This document shows, one piece after another, positions 9,059-18,897 of a stretch of DNA of 64,000 bases (the first letter of the stretch is position 1; every line of letters starts with the position of its first letter). The DNA comes from Strigamia acuminata. Taxonomy: Eukaryota; Arthropoda; Chilopoda; Geophilomorpha; Linotaeniidae. Below the pieces are notes generated by a model. That model was not told the DNA's origin. It saw only the letters and a list, made by a program, of their open reading frames with translations, and searched no databases. A program made the translations under genes and the position numbers. The stretch covers positions 34,837,608 through 34,901,607 of the forward strand of contig OX442314.1 of assembly GCA_949358305.1 (NCBI GenBank), given 5' to 3'.

Positions 9059-10665
9059 TTATTGTCGGTTGTCCTTCGCAAACCACTTGCCGAACCAGGT
9101 GTTTCGCGGCCGCTCGCGATCGGTTTGGGGCAGTCGGAGACGTCGGAGGACGGCCGGACCGACGCCGTAGCCAAGTCCGAGCCACCCGAAGAAGACGCAC
9201 ATCAGAAAGAGGCAGAGGAGGACGAGCGGGGTGACTCCGACGGAAAAGGCGACGTAAACTCCGTCTCGGTTGATCATGATGCACGAACGTCCGCATTTGG
9301 GACACATTAAGTGTTGGCCGTTAGCGGTGATCAGGTTGCCGTTCATCCCTCGTATAGGCATGGCTGGATTGCCTGCAATGGAATTCGTTTCTTAGCGAGT
9401 TTTGTTTTAGTGTCACTACACGGAATTGCGTTTGGATTTATACAGTACTTACTAAAATACTTTTTTGGTGAACATGGACATATTTTCATTCACAAGTGTG
9501 AATTTTGTGTGCCGAAAACGTACCGTTTTATATGAAATTAGTGACACTTCACGCTGACAAAGTGCCATTTCACGTTGAAAAAGTGCCATTTCACGTTGAA
9601 AAGGTGCCATTTCACGCTGAAAAGGTGCCATCGCACAAGGAAAAAGTGCCCTTTTACACGGAAAAAGTGCCCTTTTACACGGAAAAATGCCATCTTACAC
9701 AGCAAAGTGCCATTTTACACAAAAAGTGCCATTTTACACAAAAAGTGTCATTTTACACAAAACGTGCCATTTTACACAAAAAGTGCCATTTTACACAAAA
9801 AGTGCCATTTTACACAAAAAGTGCCATTTTACACGAAAAGTGCCATTTCACTTGAAAAACTGCCATCTCACATGGAAAACGCTCAGAAAGTTCTTTTACA
9901 CTGAAAAGGGCCATTTTACAACAAAAAAGTGCTATTTCTCAAGAAAAATGTTTTATATTTCTTCCTTTCTAGAACTCGTAAATCCTTTGTGGTTTCTGGT
10001 TTGGAAGTTGTCATTTTACAGTGGAAAATCACTTACACACAGAATTCACAAGAATTCATTTGCCAACACAAAAGCGCAATTCATTGATTCACTCATTCCT
10101 TCAAACGCAATTCACTAAAATCCTCGAGTCGAGACCCACCTACAATAGCTGATTTTCTACGCTCGTAGCGCCCCATCTTCGTCTTGATGGGTTCCTCGGC
10201 CGGCTTCTCGTTCGTAGTCGCAAGCGTAGTATTCCACGTCGTCTGCCAATCGTCAATTTTATTCGCTGCAAAATCCCAAACCCAAAACCATCATTCACAC
10301 TGAAATCCATCACCCCAATCTCATCAAACCCACCGTCATTCACTCGATGATGCACCTCGTTCGGCAAGACGCCCGAAGGAGCGCGATCGCTTCGCGGACG
10401 AAGACGTCGAACCGCGACGGGAATTCGACTCTCCCTGCGTTCCAAGTCGACCGAATGTCTAAGGTCATGAAAACCATTGTCATTGTCTTTCATGTCAAAA
10501 CCCGTAGCGTGATCAGCATCTTGGATGAAACATAAACGAGGTTTTAATTGAAAATGTTTGTCCGGTTTATCAGTAAGTCAACTCACCTTTTTTATCCAAA
10601 AAATTTAATATGTCCATTACGCCAACGTTCATCGGAGTCGGGGGAAAATATGCTGAAGATGTCAT
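9059..10665 (-). CDS. Four-exon gene for an unfamiliar CxxC zinc-ribbon, single-pass membrane protein
   Basis: Minus-strand exons: 10665-10587, 10519-10334, 10265-10140, 9372-9059. Each junction is GT-AG, all introns are phase 1, and the joined frame gives 234 aa. The N-terminal ~130 residues are polar and charged. A CPKCGRSC motif (about 154-161) suggests a small zinc site. It is followed by one hydrophobic helix (about 169-195, VTPLVLLCLFLMCVFFGW) and a short basic tail ending KWFAKDNRQ. I do not recognise the family; LITAF- and TMEM55-like proteins pair zinc motifs with membrane helices but do not look alike in sequence. The last exon is GC-rich against AT-rich surroundings, which supports coding. 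The intron between 9373 and 10139 holds minisatellite B. The ATG is 294 bp from the divergent STPG2 ATG. Confidence 0.72.
9545..9930 (+). repeat. Minisatellite B, 18-20 bp unit with AAAGTGCCATTTTACAC core
   Basis: Some 18-20 imperfect tandem copies of an 18- to 20-bp unit such as AAAAAGTGCCATTTTACAC, with drift from left to right (CACGTTGAA, CACGCTGAA, CACACGGAA, CACAAAA). It lies in the third intron of the minus-strand gene. The shared GTGCCATTTT core links it to array A at 8640-8840. The surrounding intron (9373-10139) holds nothing else I can name. Confidence 0.9.
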
Positions 10666-10959
10666 CACTGCCGGAAAAGATCGTTTGTTATACGAAATTT
10701 ATCGGTGAAAAGAACTGGACCCAAAATCCCCTTTCATCTTATCACAGTAAATTGTATTTAGCCCATTCAAAATCAATTTCAAACACGCCTCATTGCACGA
10801 CTAGGCTACGAGAATAACATGACAACAGTTAGTTCTCTCGTTTGCTCACGCGAAGCGCGCGCCCAGCGCTTGTTCGTCATTGGAGGATTGTTATTGCAGG
10901 TCTCAACATGGCTGCCCATGAGAAGAGCTTTCATTGATGTTTTGAAGTAAATTTGCACA
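10666..10959. promoter_or_regulatory. Bidirectional promoter interval between two divergent genes
   Basis: Only 294 bp separate the ATG of the minus-strand membrane-protein gene from the ATG of STPG2 on the plus strand. The middle is the only locally GC-rich part (gcgaagcgcgcgcccagcgc, about 10851), with an inverted CCAAT (cattgg, about 10879) and an AACATGGCTGCC motif (about 10906) like YY1-type promoter elements. No TATA box is evident. Shared regulation is an inference from geometry. Confidence 0.5.
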
Positions 10960-13900
10960 ATGTTTAACAGAGAACAGAGGTTTAAATTAGATCTGGAGGA
11001 GAATTTGGGACCGGGGTGCTACGATATCGCATCTGATCCAGTATCTCCAGAATCGGTGGCAGGTTTGCATTGTTTTTTTGCGAAAATTCGAGTTTTGTTA
11101 ATGGAATTTAATTGTATATTTTATTAATTTTTTATTTATTTTAGATTATGCAGCTCCTTTTTTGACAACGGTTGAGCGGTTTCAACAGAAAACTCTATGC
11201 GATGACACGTGTCCAAACACATACAGAATTAAAGACGAAATTGGAAATACACCCGTAAATTAATGCAATTTTCGTATTTTACATTTTACAATCTGGAAAT
11301 TTGAATTGCGTGTATGCAGGGTGGATATTTCTGGTTGTCAACATCAAAAAGATTCGAAGATCCACCACCGTTCAGGCCCAGAAATAGAATGGTGTATAAT
11401 TTTAGACTTGGCAATGGAGTGACTGAAAAACCCATCGACAGTTTGAGTAAAATTCGAAGATCGTTAAGAGTAAGAATGGATTTCTCTAAGTAGTGGTACC
11501 CAATCACCGGACACAAACCAAACTACTACATACAGGGGCCGTCCATAACTTACGTAACGCACCAAGGGGGGGGGGGGGGGGAAGGGGTTTCGAATTTTGT
11601 TATGTCCCATGTAAAAAAAAATTAAAATCTTAAATAATCAAAATATAATCATTTTTATATAATTTTTTTAAAATTGAAGGGGGATTTCAGTTTTGTTACG
11701 TAATTAGGAGGTGGGGGTTCGGGGATTTGTTATGACCATGTTACAGAGGGGGGAGGGGGTCTAAAAATCCCAAATTTTGCGTTACGTAATTTATAGACGG
11801 CCCCACAGTTAGGATACTGTCTAAAATGTATAGTTTTTGGCCGACATATTTGTGTCCGGTTGAGATTAAATTCTGGGTGCGTCACTAAAGCTTGGGTGAT
11901 TACAACGCTTGAAGATAAACTGTGGTATTCCAGGTTCCCAGAATTCCACAGACGCGCACTCCTCCGAGTATACCCGACCGGTTATCCATGAATGGTTACG
12001 AGTTTAATCCGGACGGCAGTATTTACCGAATGGACCCTAAAGATAATGACAACACAATTGGTCCTGCTTTCTATAATGTGCCCCCTGGAGAAGTATTTTC
12101 TCTTTTTTTTTCTCATGTATTTAGGACATAGTTGTTTTAAAAACTCTTGTAGCAACCTTGTCTCACTACACTCCTGTACAAAGGAAATTTTTGGAGCCAT
12201 GATTCCTCTCAAAGACATACTTGTGAGAACTCTAATCCTGGGCCGAGTGATTACTATGTTACCAGCATTCCAAAAAAGGAATTACTGCATTTTCCTGTAA
12301 ATTCTTTGTATGTTCCTAGATATTTAGATGAACTGGTGTACAATGAACTAAAACAGGTATTGGAGACTACATATTTATTCCCAAAATGTTGCATAGAATT
12401 GTGCGTTTCAGAAACTCCGCAGTTCATTCGTTTATTTGGTCTGGCTTGGTCTAGCTAAACAAAAATGCTACAAATTTTAGGCTGCCATCATCTCGGCTTC
12501 ATTATGTAAAAGTAGCCTTTTATTGCCAACACTGGCGCTTCTTTTTGTTAGAGTATTGCTTTGAACCGCCGATACTATGCTGCTTTTTTCTTACATGCTG
12601 TAGATTGAAATATTTGAATACTGTAATTGGTTTTTTTTTATTTTTTAACAAAGAATACTCCAGGTCCAGCCGGTTATTTTCTTCCAGATCCTTTTCGCAT
12701 GCAACTAATGGATTTATGTTGTGACAAAGCACCATTTGGAACTTCAGCCAAGGTAAAATTTGTTGACCCCTTACCTCTAGCATGTCATATGATCACAACA
12801 CAAGGAACAATGACCCATTAAAGCCACTCCACCCACTAGGGAAAGTTGCCAGTCTCAACGAGCAGAGAGTACAGTTTACAGTGGCAATGTTGAGGGCACA
12901 ATGTGTATTGAAACATATGTTAATCCTAACTAAGATATGTAGTCAGCTTCGGCATATTTGTTGCATGCACATCGCCCTACGCCAACAATAGCAATGGGAA
13001 AGGCATGGGAACAGTGACTCCTAGAAAACTTCAATACATTGTGCAGCCAGCGTTATGAGGATAACCGCAAAATCCTAATAACGCCTGTACACATACTTCT
13101 TGCGGAATGGAATACTTGTAATATTACAATAGATTGTAATTATTGTTTTTTTCACATAGCGTTTTTCTGAGATAAAAACCTCTTCAGGACTGGATTTAGA
13201 ACTGGATTCTGGCCCAGTCATCGCCTCCTTTTCACAACGTCAATCTCAAAATTCTTCACTTGCTCCTTTTGGAACTACTGCACCACGTTTTACGGATACT
13301 ATTGAAAAGTCACCAGAACCGAATAGATATAACATACAAGGTTTTACTGATAAAGCACGATGCAATATTGCCCGCTCAAAAGTCACTGCGCGAACCCAAC
13401 TTGCACCTTTCGGATCTAATACTCCACGAATGAAATCGCCGACTGATCCATTTGAAATATTTCCACAACCGGAAACGAAAACATTAGTGAGAAAACTTCT
13501 GATCTTAATTTGGAGCCATGTGTAAATATTGTACATCTTTTTTTAGATGTTAGATTTGTCAACACAACCAAAAACAACCATTAGACACCCAACAAGACGT
13601 CTAGTTCCATCAAAAGTAAATTATATCAAGTATCATGAACTTGTTTTCGATAGACTAAATTGCATATGAAATACACCCGGTTTTGATGGCGCTGGGAGTG
13701 CCTGACCTCATGACTGGCTAGGCATCAGTGTTGGGCATGGTACACCCAAAATGTACTGAGAAATTTACCAGCTCAAAAAAAGTACCGCGGTGCATGTACA
13801 AAATACTTGCATCAACCCAGAGTACTGTGTCAATTGACTAATCTGCATCTCTACATTATTATGCAGGTAGATATTGTCGATTGCAGCTGCCCGTTGTTGA

Positions 13901-14676
13901 AGGAATTAGGTTTGACAGGTTGTAGTATTTTCAGTGATAGTGGTAGTGATAGGGATAGGTGGTCCTTAATGTGGACCTCTTACACCCAGTAATCAGAATG
14001 CATCTGCAATTACAAAATAGTGCTGTTTTATTTTTCTAAACAGCAAATAATAATCATTACTAATATAATTGTGACCACAGGCTGTTTATCCTGCTCCTGG
14101 AGATCATGAAGTTACAAAAGTCATGCTTTACCTACGCCAAAAAACAAGTCACCGAAGACCTTCGACTCGAAATGCCGATCCGGCAGGGTTCCTTGTTTCC
14201 AGTAAACGGTTCTCCGAGGTCAGCACAACTGAACTGTCAAAATTTGAAAAATGCAAATATCCCAAGAAATATAATTGTCCAGGTAAGGACCTACATTTTA
14301 GAGAATTTCATTTACACATTGCAAAAAACTGCATAATTTTAATTTTAAGGACCCGGTGCATACAATATTTCATCCTCAAAGAAATGTGCTAACCTTGGAA
14401 TTAGTTTTAGCACGCAAAACAGATTTCCAGAACGTCCCAAAATACGTTGGCCTAGTCCTGCATCATACAAGGTAAAAATATGAGCAAAATTGTAATATAC
14501 TTTTGTGTAAATCTCCTGCTCTTTTACAGCTTTCCCCTAATTACTACCATACCCTGTTGAAGGGTACATACAATGCTACTCTCAATTCTAGTCTTCCGCG
14601 GAATTACGGTGCAAAATGGCGGCCTGCGCACAATAAAAATAGTTATTACAATGCCAATCCTTTACCACCTCTGTAA
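10960..14676 (+). CDS. STPG2: Sperm-tail PG-rich repeat protein, STPG2-like (complete, 11 exons)
   Basis: Exons: 10960-11062, 11145-11254, 11320-11469, 11934-12092, 12153-12356, 12654-12752, 13160-13486, 13547-13615, 14081-14282, 14350-14471, 14530-14676. All introns are GT-AG and the phases match (phase 1 after exons 1 and 9, phase 0 elsewhere), giving 563 aa. Sperm-tail PG-rich repeats are visible throughout: LGPGCYDI, TIGPAFYNVPPG, NPGPSDYYV, NTPGPAGYFLPDPF, LAPFGTTAPRF, LAPFGSNTPR, VYPAPGDHEV and a GPGAYNI across the exon 9/10 junction. The block with VPRIP...GYEFNPDGS...DNTIGPAFY and later VPRYLDEL fits STPG2 (C4orf37) specifically, by memory of the family. Family members are linked to cilia and sperm axonemes. 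AATAAA follows at 14700. A MITE lies in intron 3. Confidence 0.9.
11535..11804. mobile_element. MITE with GGGGCCGTC terminal inverted repeats (STPG2 intron 3)
   Basis: It starts GGGGCCGTCCATAACTTACG and ends with the inverted counterpart (CGTAATTTATAGACGGCCCC). The inverted repeats are about 28 bp with a few mismatches. A run of about 16 G occurs just inside the left end. A 3-bp ACA is present on both flanks, a possible target duplication. There is no coding capacity. I have a general memory of this TIR motif in insect genomes but will not assign a superfamily. Confidence 0.75.
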
Positions 14677-15675
14677 ATGCCTAAATGTTTTGTGGATTCA
14701 ATAAAAGCCTAATCTGATGCAAGCACTTTTTTTTTATAAGATTGTCATTAATAATGAATTTTCCAGTTATTCTGATTGTAAATCCCCAGTAGCCAAAACT
14801 ATAATGAAAGTTTAGAGTTTGGATGCAATTCATGAGAGAATGTGGTCTTACAATATAAATTCAAATAATGTTTCTTTGGAGAGCCATGTGGAGAATTACA
14901 GTTGAATTTTAAATCCTCTAAATTAAAAACTATTAAACAAAAAACTAAAACAAACCATTCAACGAGAAGAGATTAACCAATTTGAAAGATTTCGGCAATA
15001 AATCGACACGAGTACGGACACGAGCACACGATGCCGTGACGTCCAGGACCAATATGCTTCTACGAGGTATGAAACGGAAAACACGGATTGTTGTTTACAA
15101 CAGAACGAATCCTTCCGCAAAGAATCGGGTCTTTTGCAAACCAAATAAATTGCAAGCTATATTCTTTCCACACTCAAAAAACACCTCTCAAAGCTTGCCT
15201 CCCATTGGCCACCATATCACTGATGTACTAATCCTCAGAAGTGCAGTTGGCCAATGGGAGCCAAGCTTTGAGAGGTGTTTTTTGAGTGTGGAAAGAGTAT
15301 ATAGATTACACTATTCGTATTTATTACCGAGAATTTTTTTTTTCATTCAACTTATTCTAGAGGGCGTAAACGATCTCCTCCTATAGCGAGCGACACAGAC
15401 AAGATTTCCAAAAATAAATCTGCGTCCTATTAACGTAACATACATTAAACGTTACGAACAATTGTAGAAAACGTCCATAGAACGTCACAGTGTATTTGTG
15501 TATATAAATCCCAATGTTATCACAATAAAATTAATTCTTCTTCCCAAGTCATCCCGTATCGTCTCAAGCATCTCTTACCAACATAACACTTTATTTCCAT
15601 CGGAATTATTTCACTTGCAACCGAGTGATTAATAATTGTGAAGTCTTACCTAGTAAAATTTAATTGGCAATCGAA
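14677..15675. other. Intergenic region between STPG2 and elongin C
   Basis: It contains the STPG2 poly(A) signal (14700-14705) and a hairpin MITE (15164-15296). It ends with about 180 bp (15480-15660) that resemble a decayed LTR end: tatataaatc, AATAAAA, then a C/T-rich stretch. No partner LTR was found, so I do not call one. No open reading frame here looks real. Confidence 0.5.
15164..15296. repeat. Short hairpin MITE, ~46-bp near-perfect inverted repeats
   Basis: The left arm 15164-15210 (starting tctttccacactcaaaaaac) and right arm 15249-15296 (ending tgagtgtggaaaga) are inverted copies with about one difference, around a 38-bp loop. Flanks are tata-rich on both sides, suggesting a TATA-like target. 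The transcript would fold into a long hairpin. Confidence 0.8.
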
Positions 15676-16044
15676 ATGGCGGATTCAACCGATCCAAAAA
15701 GTGAGATGGTTTGTGGAGGCTGCGAAGGACCCGACTCGATGTACGTCAAATTAATTGCATCGGATGGAAAGGAATTTATAATAAAGCGAGAACACGCGTA
15801 TCTTTCCCGGACCCTTAAGGCCATGTTTAATGGCCCGACCCCGTACGCTGAAAATGAAACGAACGATGCGACTTTTCCGTTAATTCCGGGTCCAGTGCTT
15901 GAAACAGTTTGCCGATATTTGGAGTACAAAGCTCGGTACCAAGGCAGCGGCATCCAACCACCCAACTTCTTCGAGGTGTCAAACGAACCGAATCTCGCAA
16001 CTTGTGTCGAAATGCTCATGGCAGCCGACTTCTTCGACTGCTGA
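15676..16044 (+). CDS. ELOC: Elongin C (divergent, intronless)
   Basis: A 122-aa Skp1-like BTB/POZ fold protein. Elongin C pairs with elongin B as the adaptor that links SOCS-box or VHL-box substrate receptors to cullin-5 or cullin-2 ubiquitin ligases, and is also part of elongin A. Family signatures are YVKLIASDGKEFIIKREHA, KAMFNGP, YAENETND and the C-terminal MLMAADFFDC (usually ...NFLDC). The start is the ATG at 15676; upstream codons TTG-GCA-ATC-GAA are open but lack an ATG. By eye the protein is well diverged from textbook elongin C, which is otherwise extremely conserved, and it is slightly longer (helix linker GSGIQPPNFFEVSNEPN). It has no intron. A retrocopy or a lineage paralogue under relaxed constraint fits. 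The intact frame argues that it is, or recently was, functional. A cullin-5 fragment lies 2.9 kb downstream on the same strand. Confidence 0.9.
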   Translation: MADSTDPKSEMVCGGCEGPDSMYVKLIASDGKEFIIKREHAYLSRTLKAMFNGPTPYAENETNDATFPLIPGPVLETVCRYLEYKARYQGSGIQPPNFFEVSNEPNLATCVEMLMAADFFDC

Positions 16045-16251
16045 AATGATTAAAACTAAATTCAAAGTTACCTTTTAAACATTTATAAACTAAATCCAAC
16101 TGTATTAACTATATTTCTTTTTATTATCACATCGAATTCTGAATAAAATTTACTCTCTTTTTTTCTAAAATACTTGCAAACAAAACACAAACACATAAAT
16201 CACTCGAAACGCGACTTTTTCCATGCAGCTGGTATTTTTATTTTTCAAATT

Positions 16252-16322
16252 ATAAATTTTAATTTTAATTTTAATTTTAATTTTAATTTTAATTTTAATT
16301 TTAATTTTAATTTTAATTTTAA
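16252..16322. repeat. Microsatellite (AATTTT)n
   Basis: About 11-12 uninterrupted copies of the hexanucleotide AATTTT. It lies about 210 bp after the elongin C stop, just outside the outer nested MITE. Confidence 0.95.
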
Positions 16323-16688
16323 AATTTAAATTGTCTGGTTCATTGCGTGGGGACCATTGACACTAGTGGGTTTCATTAATTAAGCAATTTTGTAATTTTG
16401 AATTTGTCACATGATATCAGTTCCACCAATCGTGTGCATAATTGCAAAAACACAAAACAGAAAAAATACACAATCACAAAATCAAAGGTAGTTTTGCTAT
16501 TTTGGCAAAATGGCAGCAGCCAATTTCAATCCAAGTGGCCATCACAAATTGTGATTAACAATTAGTTGCAAAAATAATCTCATGATTTTGCAATTTTGCA
16601 ATTATTTAAATAGTCACATGACTTCCTATGCACCATATTGGGTTTTAGTTATATCCAACCAATTTTAAAATGTGATGCAAAATAACTA

Positions 16689-17780
16689 CAGGGTGAGTCA
16701 AAAGTCTGGAAACACCTTTTTTTCTTGCAAATGACCAAAGATATGTCAATTCTATTGATGTGGTCATATAGGAAGTCAATGGTAGGCTATTCAGTGGTGA
16801 CTAGGGTTTCGGTACCGGGAAACCAGTGTTCCGATTTCCCTGGAAACCAGACGAGAAATCACGGTACCGGGAACCGGGAAATTTTGAAAATTACCGGTTC
16901 CGTCAAAACGTCATAAAAACGTTACACTTTTGTAACGTTTCAATAATAAAATGTCAATTTTTTGTTCAAAAAAACGGCCATTTTTGTCATAAAAATAGCT
17001 AAAAATGGCCATTTTGACAAAAAAATCTGACTTTTTTTTAGTACCGGGAGTACCGATTTCCCGGGAATACCGGCCATTTTGGTACTGGGAACCGGGAACC
17101 GTAAAAAGGCGGGAAAACAGAAACCTTAGTGGTGACCTTAAATTTGACCCAGAAGGTCATCTTCAAGGTCATTCACTTTCTAACTTTTAAACCGTTTAAG
17201 ATACAGCAAAATTTCCAATTACAGAGTTGTAGAACACGATCGAATTAGTACTATCCAACTTATCTTAGACATCTTAATTTAAATGTTTTCATTTTAAAAT
17301 GAAAACAAATCAGCTGAAGTAAAGCCAGCCAATGTGACAAAACTTAAATTTCTATTGCAAAAGTACTGAATTTCTTCAATAAATGTATTCAAATTTGCAT
17401 TATTATGTAAGTACACAAGTAAAACCACTGTCTTTTTTTAATGTCTAAATTATTTTATTTTTATAGGAATAAAAAATTTCAATTTGCTGATTTGTTTTCA
17501 TTTTTTTTAAAAAAAAACCATTTTACTTAAAGTGACTAAGATAAGTTGGATAATACTAATTTGATGGTGCTCTACAACTTTGTAATTGGAAATTTTGCTG
17601 TATCTTAAACGGTTTAAAAGTTAGAAAGTGAATGACCTTGAAGATGACCTTCCGGGACAAATTTAAGATCACCACTGGATAGCACACCATCAACTTCCTA
17701 TATGCCTACATCAATAGAATTGATATATCTTCGGTTATTTTCAAGAAAAAAAGGTGTTTCCAGACTTTTGACTCACCCTG
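16689..17780. mobile_element. Long-inverted-repeat mariner-like MITE (second level)
   Basis: It begins CAGGGTGAGTCAAAAGTCTG and ends CAGACTTTTGACTCACCCTG with TA on both sides (16687-16688, 17781-17782), the mariner target pattern. The inverted repeats continue far inward: apart from the hAT insertion, 16689-17275 pairs with 17530-17780, including the cttcaaggtcattcactttc segment. Each arm is therefore about 250 bp around a ~250-bp AT-rich loop. No transposase is encoded. Confidence 0.88.
16802..17128. mobile_element. hAT-type MITE with 8-bp target duplication (third level)
   Basis: The 327-bp element starts TAGGGTTTCGGTACCGGG and ends CAGAAACCTTA. It is flanked by perfect 8-bp copies GTGGTGAC (16794-16801 and 17129-17136). 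The interior is full of palindromic GGTACCGGGAACCGGGAA motifs. The 8-bp duplication and TAGGG-type ends fit the hAT superfamily. It is the youngest layer because it interrupts one arm of the mariner-like MITE. Confidence 0.88.
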
Positions 17781-18710
17781 TATTTGTGTGATAGAACAAA
17801 ATTTTTTTTAAAAAGGTACATTTTAATAAATATAAGTTTCACAGATTGCACCAGAGCCATTAATTGAGTTTCCTAGCTGTTGTACAGTCATAGATGCATC
17901 AGCATATTGATGATATTCAAGGATACAAGTGGGCCACTTAGATAGAGCTTGGATGCCTCCATTTTGTTTTGAGTTTCACAAGCCTCAAAATCACTTCTTA
18001 TCAAAATCACAAAAACTACCTTTTAGATGTTTTTGGGATTTTGTGTTTTCACTTTCTTGTACTTTAGTAAATGTGAATGTGATTGGTAGAACAGATATCA
18101 CATGGCAATACTCAAAAATCACAAAGTTGTCCAGATCACACAATTGCAAAATTGACTGGGTTAATTCAATGTAATCCCATTTTTGGAGGCATCAAAAAAT
18201 AATGATTTTGTCACAAAATTGCAAAATTATTCATATAATGAAACCCCCTAATGATATTCAACTTTTATTGAACAGAAATTGCTTTCCTTTTAGCAGCCAT
18301 TTTAAAATGGGAAATTTTCCCACTCTTGGTTTATAAATAAGCACGTCAGTTGAGTCATGTGAACAATTTTTAAAATTCATTATAACAAAGTCTTGTGGGT
18401 AAAGGAATTTTCTAAAAACTTGTTTGTTATAATGAATAATTCGTAACAGCAAAATTTGGTGCTGTGTATCGAAATCATTTATTTAACATGGTACTATTCT
18501 ATCACAGAATAATACAGAAGCGAAACTCGAGTCTTACTTCCACTCCAACTATTATGTCAATAGAATGCGTGGAGAAACTCATTGCGATTTTGTGTAAATA
18601 TTTTGTAATTTCGCCACAATTAGGCAGCACCCGATTATTTTGGCGCGATTTTGTTAATAAAGACGATTAGTGATTTCATTGTTTATTCATTGATCATGAA
18701 AATTAGCAAA

Positions 18711-18803
18711 GGGGAGCATTACAGTGCACTTGAGTGCAATAACAACTGAAGAAAAAATACAAATTTATCCTTCTTTAGGTTTCCTGAAGATGAAGAAAAG
18801 TAA
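18711..18803 (+). pseudogene. THAP-domain remnant
   Basis: One frame reads HYSALECNNN, a stop (TGA, 18747-18749), then RKNTNLSFFRFPEDEEK before a second stop. This matches the N-terminal half of a THAP zinc finger (C-x-C-N then SFxRFPxDxxxR). The first cysteine is missing. GAAAA|GTAATT at the end resembles the first-exon donor of THAP genes. THAP domains occur in P-element-like transposases and in host regulators. The stop and lost cysteine make this a relic. The surrounding 18249-18890 is otherwise AT-rich and without a recognisable gene. Confidence 0.5.
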
Positions 18804-18897
18804 TTTTATGCAGAAATGTGTTTATTCTTAAAAGTGTTTTTTTTTATTAATAAATTTAAATCTGTAATAAATATTTTCATTAAATACATACAATTGG

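Larger units (their letters stand above)
16366..18248. mobile_element. Outer MITE of a three-level nest (TA target, GKGGGTTTCATTA ends)
   Basis: The left end TA|GTGGGTTTCATTAAT and right end ATAATGAAACCCCC|TA are inverted, with a TA duplication at both edges (16364-16365, 18249-18250). Sub-terminal sequence rich in caattttgcaa/aattgcaaaa recurs on both sides. Removing the insertion at 16689-17780 leaves a roughly 790-bp AT-rich element without coding capacity. Confidence 0.75.

Noticed and set aside
9545-9930. CRISPR-like array
   Set aside because: Units are contiguous imperfect tandem copies without spacers, and the sequence is eukaryotic. It is a minisatellite.
13727-13810. Possible hAT element start (CAGTGTTGGGCATGGTAC) in STPG2 intron 8
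   Set aside because: No inverted partner end or target duplication was found nearby.
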